A DNA stretch of 6,719 bases from UBA1450 sp964452355 (GCA_964452355.1 CAYVKV010000022.1:1-6719); one strand, 5' to 3'. Numbered from the stretch's first letter, positions 1 through 5,404 are shown. Program-made: numbers and translations. Notes: generated by a model from the sequence alone, not told the origin.

Positions 1-12
1 CCAATATAGCTT

Positions 13-32
13 AAAAGTCCGCCGACGGCGGA
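13..32 (-). terminator. Terminator-like hairpin in repeat copy 1
   Basis: This is the same GC stem followed by CTTTT on the minus strand as in copy 2, 73 bp further downstream. The call shares the same uncertainty: a short T-tract, and a hairpin that may exist because it is a repeat element rather than a dedicated terminator. Confidence 0.35.
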
Positions 33-85
33 TCTACCATTTAAGCTACGGACCCTGATTGTAAACACTACTTCCAATATAGCTT

Positions 86-105
86 AAAAGTCCGCCGACG
101 GCGGA
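86..105 (-). terminator. Terminator-like hairpin in repeat copy 2
   Basis: Read on the minus strand, a GC-rich stem (TCCGCC-GTC-GGCGGA) is followed by CTTTTAAG. The T-tract is short, only four bases, so termination strength is uncertain. It lies about 84 bp past the stop of the last minus-strand gene (189-614), which suits an end point for that cluster. The plus-strand reading has no T-run. An identical copy at 13-32 would act as a second, backup site. Confidence 0.45.
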
Positions 106-162
106 TCTACCATTTAAGCTACGGACCCATAAGAATCAATCTCCCATTGTATCAAGCGCATC

Positions 163-175
163 ATTGCAATGCAAT
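163..175. repeat. Small palindrome ATTGCA-A-TGCAAT
   Basis: This 13-base odd palindrome lies 13 bp past the stop codon of the 189-614 gene. It could form a weak AT-rich hairpin or a small protein-binding site. It has no T-tract suited to termination, and nothing else supports a function. Confidence 0.4.
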
Positions 176-188
176 AATAAGTATCAAT

Positions 189-614
189 CTATTCTTCGTA
201 GGTTTCGACCGTCACGACGAGTTTAGCAGTGGGGACATCTTTTGTTGAGATAGTGTATTCTCCCGGTTCCATAAGTACCGTTTGAAATCGCTCTGATTCA
301 CCATATCCACGAGTAGTATTCAGTTGATCAGTGTCTGAGACTAATTCCATGGGCTGATCAGGGCTTCGATTGTATATTTCGACGCGTTTTCCAATTTTTG
401 TCACCACTTGGTCCGGCGTAAACTGAGTTCCATCAAATTCGATGGTTACTTCTGAGGTGTCATTATTTGCGAGCGCATTTTGTGTTTTCTCGGCAAAATC
501 TTGGGCTTTCGAGTATTTGAGCAGTATTTCGGGGGGCTGATACATGAGAAGTGCATTGGTATAAAATCCAATGATAAATCCAACAATAAGAACGGAAAGG
601 AGTTTGAGCCTCAT
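189..614 (-). CDS. Membrane-anchored cupredoxin-like protein without metal ligands
   Basis: The 141-residue protein has one N-terminal hydrophobic segment at about residues 4-24 and probably stays anchored with its C-terminal domain outside the membrane. A linker or helical stretch (25-53) leads into a beta-rich domain at 55-137. That domain follows the cupredoxin pattern: VTIEF, then F-TPDQVVTKIGKRVEIYN (the usual buried-site strand and N), then PGEYTI and a final strand KLVVTVE. Copper-binding cupredoxins use His, Cys, His and Met. This protein has no Cys and no His anywhere, so a type 1 copper site is ruled out and a structural or binding role is more likely. The ATG at 612-614 lies 12 bases after the TGA of the upstream gene and has no Shine-Dalgarno sequence. 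A TATCAT hexamer sits six bases before it. The stop is TAG. The reading frame is clear; the fold is inferred from motif spacing only. Confidence 0.85.
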   Translation of the reverse strand: MRLKLLSVLIVGFIIGFYTNALLMYQPPEILLKYSKAQDFAEKTQNALANNDTSEVTIEFDGTQFTPDQVVTKIGKRVEIYNRSPDQPMELVSDTDQLNTTRGYGESERFQTVLMEPGEYTISTKDVPTAKLVVTVETYEE

Positions 615-629
615 ATCATCATGATATCA
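612..629 (-). promoter_or_regulatory. Leaderless-type extended -10 (TGA-TATCAT-N6-ATG)
   Basis: On the minus strand the sequence is TGATATCATGATGATATG. TATCAT (621-626) matches TATAAT at five of six positions, and the TGA stop of the 627-1550 gene (627-629) supplies the TG of an extended -10. Six bases then separate the hexamer from ATG, which would place the transcription start at or next to the A of the start codon. No good -35 is seen. The call is strengthened by the same geometry upstream of the 627-1550 and 3722-4780 genes. Confidence 0.5.
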
Positions 630-633
630 TGAT
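618..633. promoter_or_regulatory. Perfect 16-bp palindrome over promoter and stop codon
   Basis: ATCATGATATCATGAT is identical to its own reverse complement. It covers the last codons and TGA stop of the 627-1550 gene and the proposed -10 of the 189-614 gene. That position would suit an operator bound by a dimeric regulator, or an mRNA hairpin between the two cistrons. No regulator is encoded in the window, so its use is only inferred. Confidence 0.4.
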
Positions 634-1550
634 TTTGCGGTGAGTGCTTTGAAGGCTTTCCCGATACGTTTTCGAAGGAGAAAGAGTATGAATAGGAGAA
701 AGAAAACTACCGCGACAATTCTCACCGGAAAAGCAAAAAACGGCGTGTACGTGGTAATACTTTTATTTTCAGCACCATAATAAATGATTGCGACTGCTTG
801 ATAGGGACCGATAAGAAAAACGTTTTCAAGGGTTGAGGTAACAATTCGTTTTGCTTTTGGAAAAACATTGGTTGGGGGGATGACAATGTCGTCAACTTTT
901 TTCCCAAGCACATTCATGACGCTTATGATACCGGTGACTTTCACATGAACATTTCCGGTATTTTCAAAATTCATTTCAAAGGGTACCGGTCCAAACTCAA
1001 CAAATCCTGGAGCGGTAAAATTGAGTATTTTAATGTGTTCATTGACTGGTCCTGAAATTCTCAGAAGAAAAAGAGACGCGATTTCTTGTGAAACGCTTGT
1101 AGCATTTTGATCACCTTCACCTTGTCGTGAAAATACAACTGCTCCATATTTTCCTCCGCCGATGTCCTGTTCAGGAATGTTTAATGTTACGATTACTTTC
1201 TGCTCATCTTTTGGATCGAGGGAGAACTCAGAAGGTTCGATTTTTGCCCAACTCGCAATAGACCACGGACCATCCTCAACCAATGCCACCTGTCCCTCAT
1301 CGCCAGATGCGGTAAAGTCTTCGATACGAACGTTGAGGGGATATGAAACATTCCCATTATTTCGTACGATCGTAGTAAATTGAACGGTTTCTCCGGGATC
1401 AACATCAAGCTCTTGTGATGGTGGTGAAATCTCAATCGATTGTTCTGGAGCGGATATTTGAGCATAGTATGAAGAGGTAAGAGTAAAAATCGCTATTGCA
1501 AGAATCCCTGAGACGATGAGTAAAGAAAGAAGGATTTTTTTCTTTTGCAT
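627..1550 (-). CDS. DUF916-like (WxL-interacting-protein-like) anchored surface protein, copy 1
   Basis: The 307-residue protein has an N-terminal signal segment (about 5-28) after the basic MQKKK. Residues 38-142 form a beta domain with the DUF916 layout: ISPPSQELDVDPGETVQF, RNNGN, then WAKIEPSEFSLDPKDEQKVIVTLNIP and GGGKYGAVVF. A second beta domain (about 168-268) contains FENTGNVHVKVTG, GPYQAVAIIYYG and related strands. A C-terminal transmembrane helix (276-292) ends in a basic tail, RKRIGKAFK. The N-out topology with a short cytoplasmic tail is that of Firmicutes WxL-interacting proteins, which bind peptidoglycan and secreted WxL proteins. The protein at 2782-3714 is a diverged paralogue. 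This gene starts 12 bases after the TGA of the 1563-2711 gene, its likely binding partner, with no Shine-Dalgarno sequence and TATAAT six bases before ATG. The family assignment is by pattern and the role is inferred. Confidence 0.9.
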   Translation of the reverse strand: MQKKKILLSLLIVSGILAIAIFTLTSSYYAQISAPEQSIEISPPSQELDVDPGETVQFTTIVRNNGNVSYPLNVRIEDFTASGDEGQVALVEDGPWSIASWAKIEPSEFSLDPKDEQKVIVTLNIPEQDIGGGKYGAVVFSRQGEGDQNATSVSQEIASLFLLRISGPVNEHIKILNFTAPGFVEFGPVPFEMNFENTGNVHVKVTGIISVMNVLGKKVDDIVIPPTNVFPKAKRIVTSTLENVFLIGPYQAVAIIYYGAENKSITTYTPFFAFPVRIVAVVFFLLFILFLLRKRIGKAFKALTAKS

Positions 1551-1585
1551 ACGTGGATTATATCAGTAGGTGGGCGTAGCTACAA
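1548..1585 (-). promoter_or_regulatory. Extended -10 promoter for leaderless 627-1550 transcript
   Basis: On the minus strand the sequence TGATATAATCCACGTATG contains a perfect TATAAT (1557-1562). The TGA stop codon of the upstream gene (1563-1565) gives the TGn of an extended -10. A partial -35, TTGTAG (1580-1585), lies 17 bases upstream, inside the end of the 1563-2711 coding sequence. Only six bases separate the -10 from ATG, so the predicted start of transcription coincides with the start codon. Confidence 0.6.
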
Positions 1586-2711
1586 GGAGCACTGTACCAG
1601 TATAATTTCCAGCTGGTTGCAATGCATTTACTTGTGCTTGCCATCCAATTCTTTCAGATGCGGTACCACCTGCAGGTGCAGCGGCACTATAGAAAAGCTC
1701 TTTAGGAGTGACATTTTCTTGTCCCGCCCATTTATTTGAAGTGAATCTATTCGTAGTTCCGGTACCAAGCGTCACATCTTCAGTAGTGTATCCCATGAAT
1801 CCAGTATTTACATTTGCGGTACCTCCAGCGGGAGCCGACCATGTGGCGGGAGATGCATTTGTACCAGTAAATACATCTATATTATTTGATCCATCAACAA
1901 GCGGTGCAGAACTTCCCACGTCAACGTACCGCGTCGTAACAACAAAGCCATTGGTAGCATTTGTCGCAACCGTCAAATCATTTGCGCCAATATTTGGATC
2001 TCCTGTTGAAAGGGTTCCAAATGGTATGGTTGCAGCCGTTGTGGTGATATCAAGTGTTGATCCATTTACTTGATCAACAACATCTCCAATGCCTGAGGAA
2101 TCACTTCCGGGAATAACCCCCGCAACAGTAAAAGTAAACGTCGGTCCAATCGAGGCGGTGACTGCGATTGAGGTCGATGTCAGAACGGCTGCAGCAACCC
2201 ATGCAGAGTCAATCACGGTCGAACCTGCATCTGAATAGGTGATGATCCGTGCATAAAATGAGGTATCAGCAGTTGTGGGATTGGTAATACCAGTGAAATC
2301 AATTGTCACCGCTTGTGTCGCTTGGGGAGCAGTAGTACTTATCCCAACAGTTAGCGTGCCGTTTGAAGTAAAAGTATCGGTACGCCCAGAGCCAGCAATA
2401 TTGTCTGTAGATCGAGTTGCGCCGGTCGTAACAATACCTGTTGGCGTGGAACAAGCACCAGTAGTGGCAGTACAAAAGATAATAGTAAGTTGCTTAATTC
2501 CGGTTGTGACTGTTGTTGTAAAATCGAAGTCATATTGTACACTTGCGCGACCTGCTCGTGAGTCGGTAATAGTCAAGTCAGCTTGGGTAAAAGTGCCGGC
2601 ATAAACTTTTGAAAGCATATAGTTTGAAAGGGGTGGAACAAGTATGAGGAAGCTTGTAATCGTGAACACGAGAGCTGCTTTAATGATTGTGAAAAAATAC
2701 CTTTTGTTCAT
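1563..2711 (-). CDS. Secreted Thr-rich beta protein with WxL-like C-terminal domain
   Basis: The 382-residue protein begins MNKRYFF with a hydrophobic segment (about 9-27) and a probable signal cleavage after KVYA (residue 38). The N-terminal domain (40-185) starts with LTITDSRAGRASVQYDFDF and has two cysteines, C80 and C87, spaced for a possible disulfide. This type of domain recurs in Patescibacteria surface proteins. The C-terminal domain (about 190-382) shares landmarks with the end of the protein at 3722-4780: FGTLS, TNATNGFVV, SPATW, GTTNRFT and the closing PAGNYTGTVLLVATPTY. That ending resembles WxL domains, which also finish in a Y-x-G/T-T strand, but no clear W-x-L motif is present; IGWQAQV is the nearest. 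There is no transmembrane helix at the C-terminus. The following gene encodes its likely DUF916-like partner. The composition is very rich in Thr, Ala and Gly. The start is the only ATG before the signal segment. It has no Shine-Dalgarno sequence at normal spacing, only an AGG touching the ATG. Confidence 0.88.
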   Translation of the reverse strand: MNKRYFFTIIKAALVFTITSFLILVPPLSNYMLSKVYAGTFTQADLTITDSRAGRASVQYDFDFTTTVTTGIKQLTIIFCTATTGACSTPTGIVTTGATRSTDNIAGSGRTDTFTSNGTLTVGISTTAPQATQAVTIDFTGITNPTTADTSFYARIITYSDAGSTVIDSAWVAAAVLTSTSIAVTASIGPTFTFTVAGVIPGSDSSGIGDVVDQVNGSTLDITTTAATIPFGTLSTGDPNIGANDLTVATNATNGFVVTTRYVDVGSSAPLVDGSNNIDVFTGTNASPATWSAPAGGTANVNTGFMGYTTEDVTLGTGTTNRFTSNKWAGQENVTPKELFYSAAAPAGGTASERIGWQAQVNALQPAGNYTGTVLLVATPTY

Positions 2712-2781
2712 ACCTGAAATTGAAAAAATTACTTAGGATACTTCATGTTTGCACAATTTATACATAGTGTCAAGAGGTATT
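2712..2781 (-). promoter_or_regulatory. Intergenic spacer with TTGACA, possible promoter
   Basis: This 70-bp AT-rich gap lies between the TAA of the 2782-3714 gene and the ATG of the 1563-2711 gene. On the minus strand a perfect TTGACA lies at 2768-2773, but no good -10 follows at 16-18 bases; the hexamer there, AAACAT, matches at only three positions. An alternative pairing, TTGTGC with AGTAAT at 17 bases, is equally weak. The gap is the longest inside the minus-strand cluster, so it may start a second transcript for the 1563-2711 gene. It shows no hairpin with a T-tract. Confidence 0.3.
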
Positions 2782-3714
2782 TTATCTTCCTTTAAGAAGT
2801 ATGCGTATAAATTTTGCTATTTGTTTAGGCTTTTTCATTATTATCATTTTCAATGAGATCATAATAATGATGGCTCCCAAAGAGATTCCAAGCAATTTTG
2901 GAATATAGATCATATATTTTTTAGATGATATTTGTACTCCATTTCCAACTGAAATGTGTAGTTTTGTCAAATAAACACCCGGACGAAGATCTTCAAGATT
3001 CATGGATTCTGTCCATCGTCGTACTTTTCCTGGGAATAAAAATTGTTCGAGAAGTGGGTGTGATTGTACCTCTCCAAAGAGGGGATCAAATGAAAGAAGG
3101 GGTTTTGCGGAGAAGTGATAGAGCGAATTGTTCTGAACACGGAAGGTGGTCGGTATGTTTTCATTTGAAAATGTCAGGAGTGGCATGTCGAAGGTGAGAA
3201 TTCGTGCAGGATGGATTTGATAGGCCTGAGATCCGATATTTGCTAACACTAGTGCTCCGATTTTTGCATTTAGTAGTGTGCTATATTGTTGTTGGTTGGG
3301 AAGGATGGGTTGAACAAAAATAATTCCTTGATATCCACCAAAAGGTATTTTGGATGGTGTTTGAATCGTCAGATGTATTTCTTGTTTTTCTTTCGGTTCG
3401 AGAATAAAATCCGTTTCTTCAAGGGTAATCCACGATATCACCGAGGACGATTTGTTTTTCGTGAAATGGTATCCGCCATCTTCATCCTGAATGAGAAAAT
3501 CTTCGACACTCAGTTTAATTGGCAGGGGAACTTCAAGAATATTTTCTACCGTCATCGTTTTCTCATACGTTTCTCCAGGCGAAAGGCGCAGGTTGAATAT
3601 AAAGGGTGAAATACTCAAGACATTTCGTGGTTCCTTTGCAAAGGAAGTCTTAGCACTCAAGACAAACACTCCGAACAAAATAAAGAACACGATATTACTG
3701 ATAACTTTTTTCAT
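2782..3714 (-). CDS. DUF916-like (WxL-interacting-protein-like) anchored surface protein, copy 2
   Basis: The 310-residue protein starts MKKVISN with a signal segment (about 6-22) and probable cleavage after TSFA (26). Residues 33-135 match the same domain as the 627-1550 product: LSISPFIFNLRLSPGETYEKT, SVEDF, then WITLEETDFILEPKEKQEIHLTIQTP and FGGYQGIIF. A second beta domain spans about 165-268 and contains FRVQNNSLYHF and LRPGVYLTKLHIS. A transmembrane helix (274-293) ends in a basic tail (294-310). The ATG at 3712-3714 was chosen over an upstream TTG at 3739-3741, which would put nine polar residues before the signal peptide. The gene begins seven bases after the TGA of the 3722-4780 gene, so the pair is probably cotranscribed and perhaps translationally coupled. 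Its stop is TAA. It is inferred to hold the preceding gene's secreted product at the cell surface. Confidence 0.88.
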   Translation of the reverse strand: MKKVISNIVFFILFGVFVLSAKTSFAKEPRNVLSISPFIFNLRLSPGETYEKTMTVENILEVPLPIKLSVEDFLIQDEDGGYHFTKNKSSSVISWITLEETDFILEPKEKQEIHLTIQTPSKIPFGGYQGIIFVQPILPNQQQYSTLLNAKIGALVLANIGSQAYQIHPARILTFDMPLLTFSNENIPTTFRVQNNSLYHFSAKPLLSFDPLFGEVQSHPLLEQFLFPGKVRRWTESMNLEDLRPGVYLTKLHISVGNGVQISSKKYMIYIPKLLGISLGAIIIMISLKMIIMKKPKQIAKFIRILLKGR

Positions 3715-3721
3715 ACATGAA

Positions 3722-4780
3722 TCAGAATGTTGGGACGACAATATAGATTAACGTTGTTGAATAGACCCCTGCATTACTTACCGGATTTGCGCTCACTCGA
3801 TATGAAATGGTGTGATCTTGACTTGAAATCGTTGTTACGATAGGGCCACCGGTATCAGCTACCGGATCTCCGGGCGATGTTCCGGTGAACCCTGCAAACT
3901 TCGGTCCACCATTGGTAAATCGATTTGCTGTGCCGCCAACAAGACTTGCATCATCAGACGAATATCCAAATCCATATCCGGTCCATGTAGTTGGGGCGGA
4001 ATTGGGACTGGCATAGTGGGGTATGGTATTTGCTCCTGCGGTAAGAGCTTGTGTCGCAAATCCATAGATGATATATCCATTGTATGCATTGGTTGAAGTT
4101 GTGAGAACAGTGGATTTTGTCGAATCGGTAAAACTATTGAATGATGAGAGCTCGTTAAAAACGATCGAATCAGAATCAACTCCGAAGGTGAGTGTGGGGA
4201 CGTCGGTGATCGCTGTATCTTCAGGTCCCCAACCGGTTTCGGTGAAATTTCCTTGTCGAGCTTTGACCTTGACCTTATATGTCACATTTTCTGACAGATT
4301 TGTGATGTAGCTTCCTGATGCTCCACCCCATGTAGTGTATGTTTGAAAATCTTCGATCCCCAAGATGGTACCGGGGGTACTGTCGCTTTGGACATATTTG
4401 ATATTATTCCAGTTGGTATCAGTGCTTTCGGTGATTGCAATTGCGTAGGTGGTATCGCTTGGATTGCCTGCTGTGGCAATAATAATGTGAAGTCTGTCAT
4501 AGGTATTCCCCGGATTTGAGAATGTTGGTGCGGGAGGAAGTGCCGGCATGATGGTATGAGGGAGTCCTGCTCCTACACCAAAATTACCGGAAGAAAGATC
4601 GCCTTGAGAGCCTTCACCAGCTATGCCAAACAGTGAGAAATTTGTTGAGCTTGAGTCTTCCGTTGCTCCACTGCCAAAATCATAGTTTCTCAGTTCATAA
4701 TTGGTGCTTGATGGACCAGCAAAAACACCTGGTGTGGTAAGGAGAAAGCAGCATATTGCAAAAAGAACAATGTTTCGCAT
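3722..4780 (-). CDS. Secreted fibronectin-III protein with WxL-like C-terminal domain
   Basis: The 352-residue protein has a signal peptide ending near GVFA (21). Three short repeats follow, SSTNYEL (24), SSTNFSL (44) and SSGNFGV (63), spaced about 20 residues apart; this N-terminus is common in Patescibacteria surface proteins. Residues 82-192 look like a fibronectin type III domain, with PPAPTF at its start, Y-AIAI, then TYKVKVKA and GWGP. Residues 195-352 form a beta domain related to the end of the 1563-2711 product: IVFNELSSF, TNAYNGYIIYG, SPNSAPTTW, GTANRFT and the closing Y-STTLIYIVVPTF. No W-x-L motif is seen. The frame stays open upstream to 5023, but starting there would bury the signal peptide behind 81 residues, so the ATG at 4778-4780 is chosen. 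A TATAAT lies six bases before it. The likely partner is the 2782-3714 product encoded just downstream. Confidence 0.87.
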   Translation of the reverse strand: MRNIVLFAICCFLLTTPGVFAGPSSTNYELRNYDFGSGATEDSSSTNFSLFGIAGEGSQGDLSSGNFGVGAGLPHTIMPALPPAPTFSNPGNTYDRLHIIIATAGNPSDTTYAIAITESTDTNWNNIKYVQSDSTPGTILGIEDFQTYTTWGGASGSYITNLSENVTYKVKVKARQGNFTETGWGPEDTAITDVPTLTFGVDSDSIVFNELSSFNSFTDSTKSTVLTTSTNAYNGYIIYGFATQALTAGANTIPHYASPNSAPTTWTGYGFGYSSDDASLVGGTANRFTNGGPKFAGFTGTSPGDPVADTGGPIVTTISSQDHTISYRVSANPVSNAGVYSTTLIYIVVPTF

Positions 4781-4792
4781 GCATTCATTATA
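4778..4792 (-). promoter_or_regulatory. TATAAT-N6-ATG leaderless-type promoter for 3722-4780
   Basis: On the minus strand a perfect TATAAT (4787-4792) is followed by GAATGC and then ATG. The spacing is the same six bases seen for the 627-1550 and 189-614 genes, and there is no Shine-Dalgarno sequence. No clear -35 lies 16-18 bases upstream. This match is not formed from any coding sequence, since it sits in the intergenic region, which makes it the cleanest of the three examples. Confidence 0.6.
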
Positions 4793-5331
4793 ACGAAAAC
4801 AAATAAGCTTTTTCGGAATATTCGACGATGCAAAGATGGCGAAATTGCTCAATGACTCATATTCGATAAGAGAAATGGTCAAAGGTCTCCTTCGGGGTAG
4901 TTTATTAGCCAGAAATATACCCTTTTGCAGAGCCCTGATCACTACATTTAGCGTGTATCTATTTGAAACTACACTAATTGACGGTCGTGAAGGAATGAGT
5001 AAAAAATCGAGAAAAGGAGACATTTAGTTCAAATAATTTGATCAAGATGATTGACTTCTGGTTGATGTATTTATGCTCATAGTATTTTCTTACAATTGAG
5101 CGTTATTCTCCTGTTTTTGAATTGTTGATGTTGTCAAAATGGTTGATTTGACAGTCTATTAAAGCTATTTCTTTTGTCTGATTGTTCGGGAGATGAAATA
5201 ATGCAAATATTGTTGAAAGTCACTAATTTTAGGGAGTTAATAGGTAAATAGACTGTCAATACAACTAATAACCAATAACGTTTAACAATCATAATAATAT
5301 CTCCACAACACACTTACTGTATATATATGAC
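4793..5331. other. AT-rich divergent intergenic region without a convincing gene
   Basis: This is most of the 624-bp gap between the divergent genes at 3722-4780 and 5405 onward. Open frames at 4836-5027 (plus, 63 residues) and 4781-5023 (minus extension) overlap each other. Neither has a start signal, a signal peptide or a recognisable product. The only clear structures are the inverted repeat at 5142-5265 and, past its right end, AT-rich DNA leading to the plus-strand promoter. An AAGGAG at 5014-5019 is not followed by a start codon at usable spacing. No tRNA or riboswitch is recognised. Confidence 0.6.
5142..5265. repeat. 19-bp inverted repeat flanking 86 bp
   Basis: GTTGATTTGACAGTCTATT (5142-5160) and AATAGACTGTCAATACAAC (5247-5265) are inverted copies matching at 17 of 19 positions, with 13 consecutive perfect matches in the core. 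The two mismatches are an AT/TA swap. The 86 bp between them has no gene. A third, partial copy of the TGTCAA core, TGTCAAA (5132-5138), forms a second small inverted repeat with TTTGACA (5147-5153). No target-site duplication flanks the arms. It could be a small MITE-like relic or paired regulator sites in the divergent promoter region. Confidence 0.75.
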
Positions 5332-5361
5332 TTGAAACTCATGCTCATCTTTGCCTATACT
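5332..5361 (+). promoter_or_regulatory. Sigma70-type promoter TTGAAA-18-TATACT
   Basis: TTGAAA (5332-5337) matches the -35 consensus at five of six positions and TATACT (5356-5361) matches the -10 at five of six, with an 18-base spacer. A GTATATATAT run lies just upstream. Transcription would start near 5368, giving a leader of about 37 bases before the ATG at 5405. This gene therefore has a leader, unlike the proposed leaderless genes on the other strand. Confidence 0.6.
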
Positions 5362-5373
5362 GAATACATGACC

Positions 5374-5388
5374 CTCTATTTCATAGAG
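5374..5388 (+). promoter_or_regulatory. Hairpin in the 5' leader of the fibre-like gene
   Basis: CTCTAT-TTC-ATAGAG is a perfect six-bp stem with a three-base loop, 16 bases before the ATG at 5405. It would occupy most of the predicted short leader and could affect mRNA stability or ribosome access. It has no T-tract and is not a terminator. No Shine-Dalgarno sequence lies between it and the start. Confidence 0.45.
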
Positions 5389-5404
5389 TAATAAATTTGA
5401 ACAA

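Larger units (their letters stand above)
1..128. repeat. Tandem pair of identical 55-bp nested-hairpin repeats
   Basis: Two 55-bp copies, 1-55 and 74-128, are identical base for base and are separated by 18 bp (56-73), giving a 73-bp period. Each copy holds an outer inverted repeat, TAGCTTAAA (7-15, 80-88) against TTTAAGCTA (40-48, 113-121). Nested inside it is a GC-rich hairpin, TCCGCCG-A-CGGCGGA (18-32, 91-105). The perfect identity points to a recent duplication or strong constraint. The array may continue to the left, since copy 1 begins at the window edge. Read on the minus strand, each copy begins like the 5' part of a tRNA (GGGTCCG then TAGCTTAAATGGTAGA) but has no T-arm. It resembles dispersed REP-like or MITE-like elements, and its function is unknown. 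Confidence 0.9.

Noticed and set aside
1..128. CRISPR array
   Set aside because: Only two 55-bp repeats with an 18-bp gap are seen, the repeats are longer and the spacer shorter than in CRISPR arrays, and no cas gene is present.
74..128. Functional tRNA gene on the minus strand
   Set aside because: Only the 5' acceptor strand and D-arm resemble a tRNA. There is no T-arm, no 3' acceptor complement, and the hairpin loop lacks T33.
79..168. 16-codon minus-strand frame past the cupredoxin-like gene
   Set aside because: It runs from an ATG near 162 into the repeat, is very short, and has no start signal or conserved feature.
1708..2604. Plus-strand frames of 121 and 109 residues
   Set aside because: They are antisense to the Thr/Ala-rich gene at 1563-2711, whose codon use leaves the opposite frame open; they have no start signals or recognisable products.
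189..2711. TGA read as glycine (code 25), fusing three genes into one protein
   Set aside because: The junctions are in frame, but no gene has an internal TGA, the Gly-rich proteins use only GGN, each downstream gene starts with its own signal or membrane segment, and the 3722-4780 product ends at TGA at the same PTF/PTY point.
3712..3741. TTG start at 3739-3741 for the 2782-3714 gene
   Set aside because: It adds nine polar residues before the signal peptide and overlaps the end of the upstream gene, while the ATG gives a typical MKK signal start.
2925..3751. Plus-strand frames opposite the 2782-3714 gene
   Set aside because: They lie antisense to a clear DUF916-like gene and encode no recognisable protein.
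4781..5023. N-terminal extension of the 3722-4780 gene to an ATG at 5023
   Set aside because: It would place 81 residues with no recognisable pattern before a good signal peptide and would ignore the TATAAT next to the internal ATG.
4836..5027. 63-residue plus-strand gene
   Set aside because: It has no start signal, no recognised domain, and overlaps an equally long open frame on the other strand.
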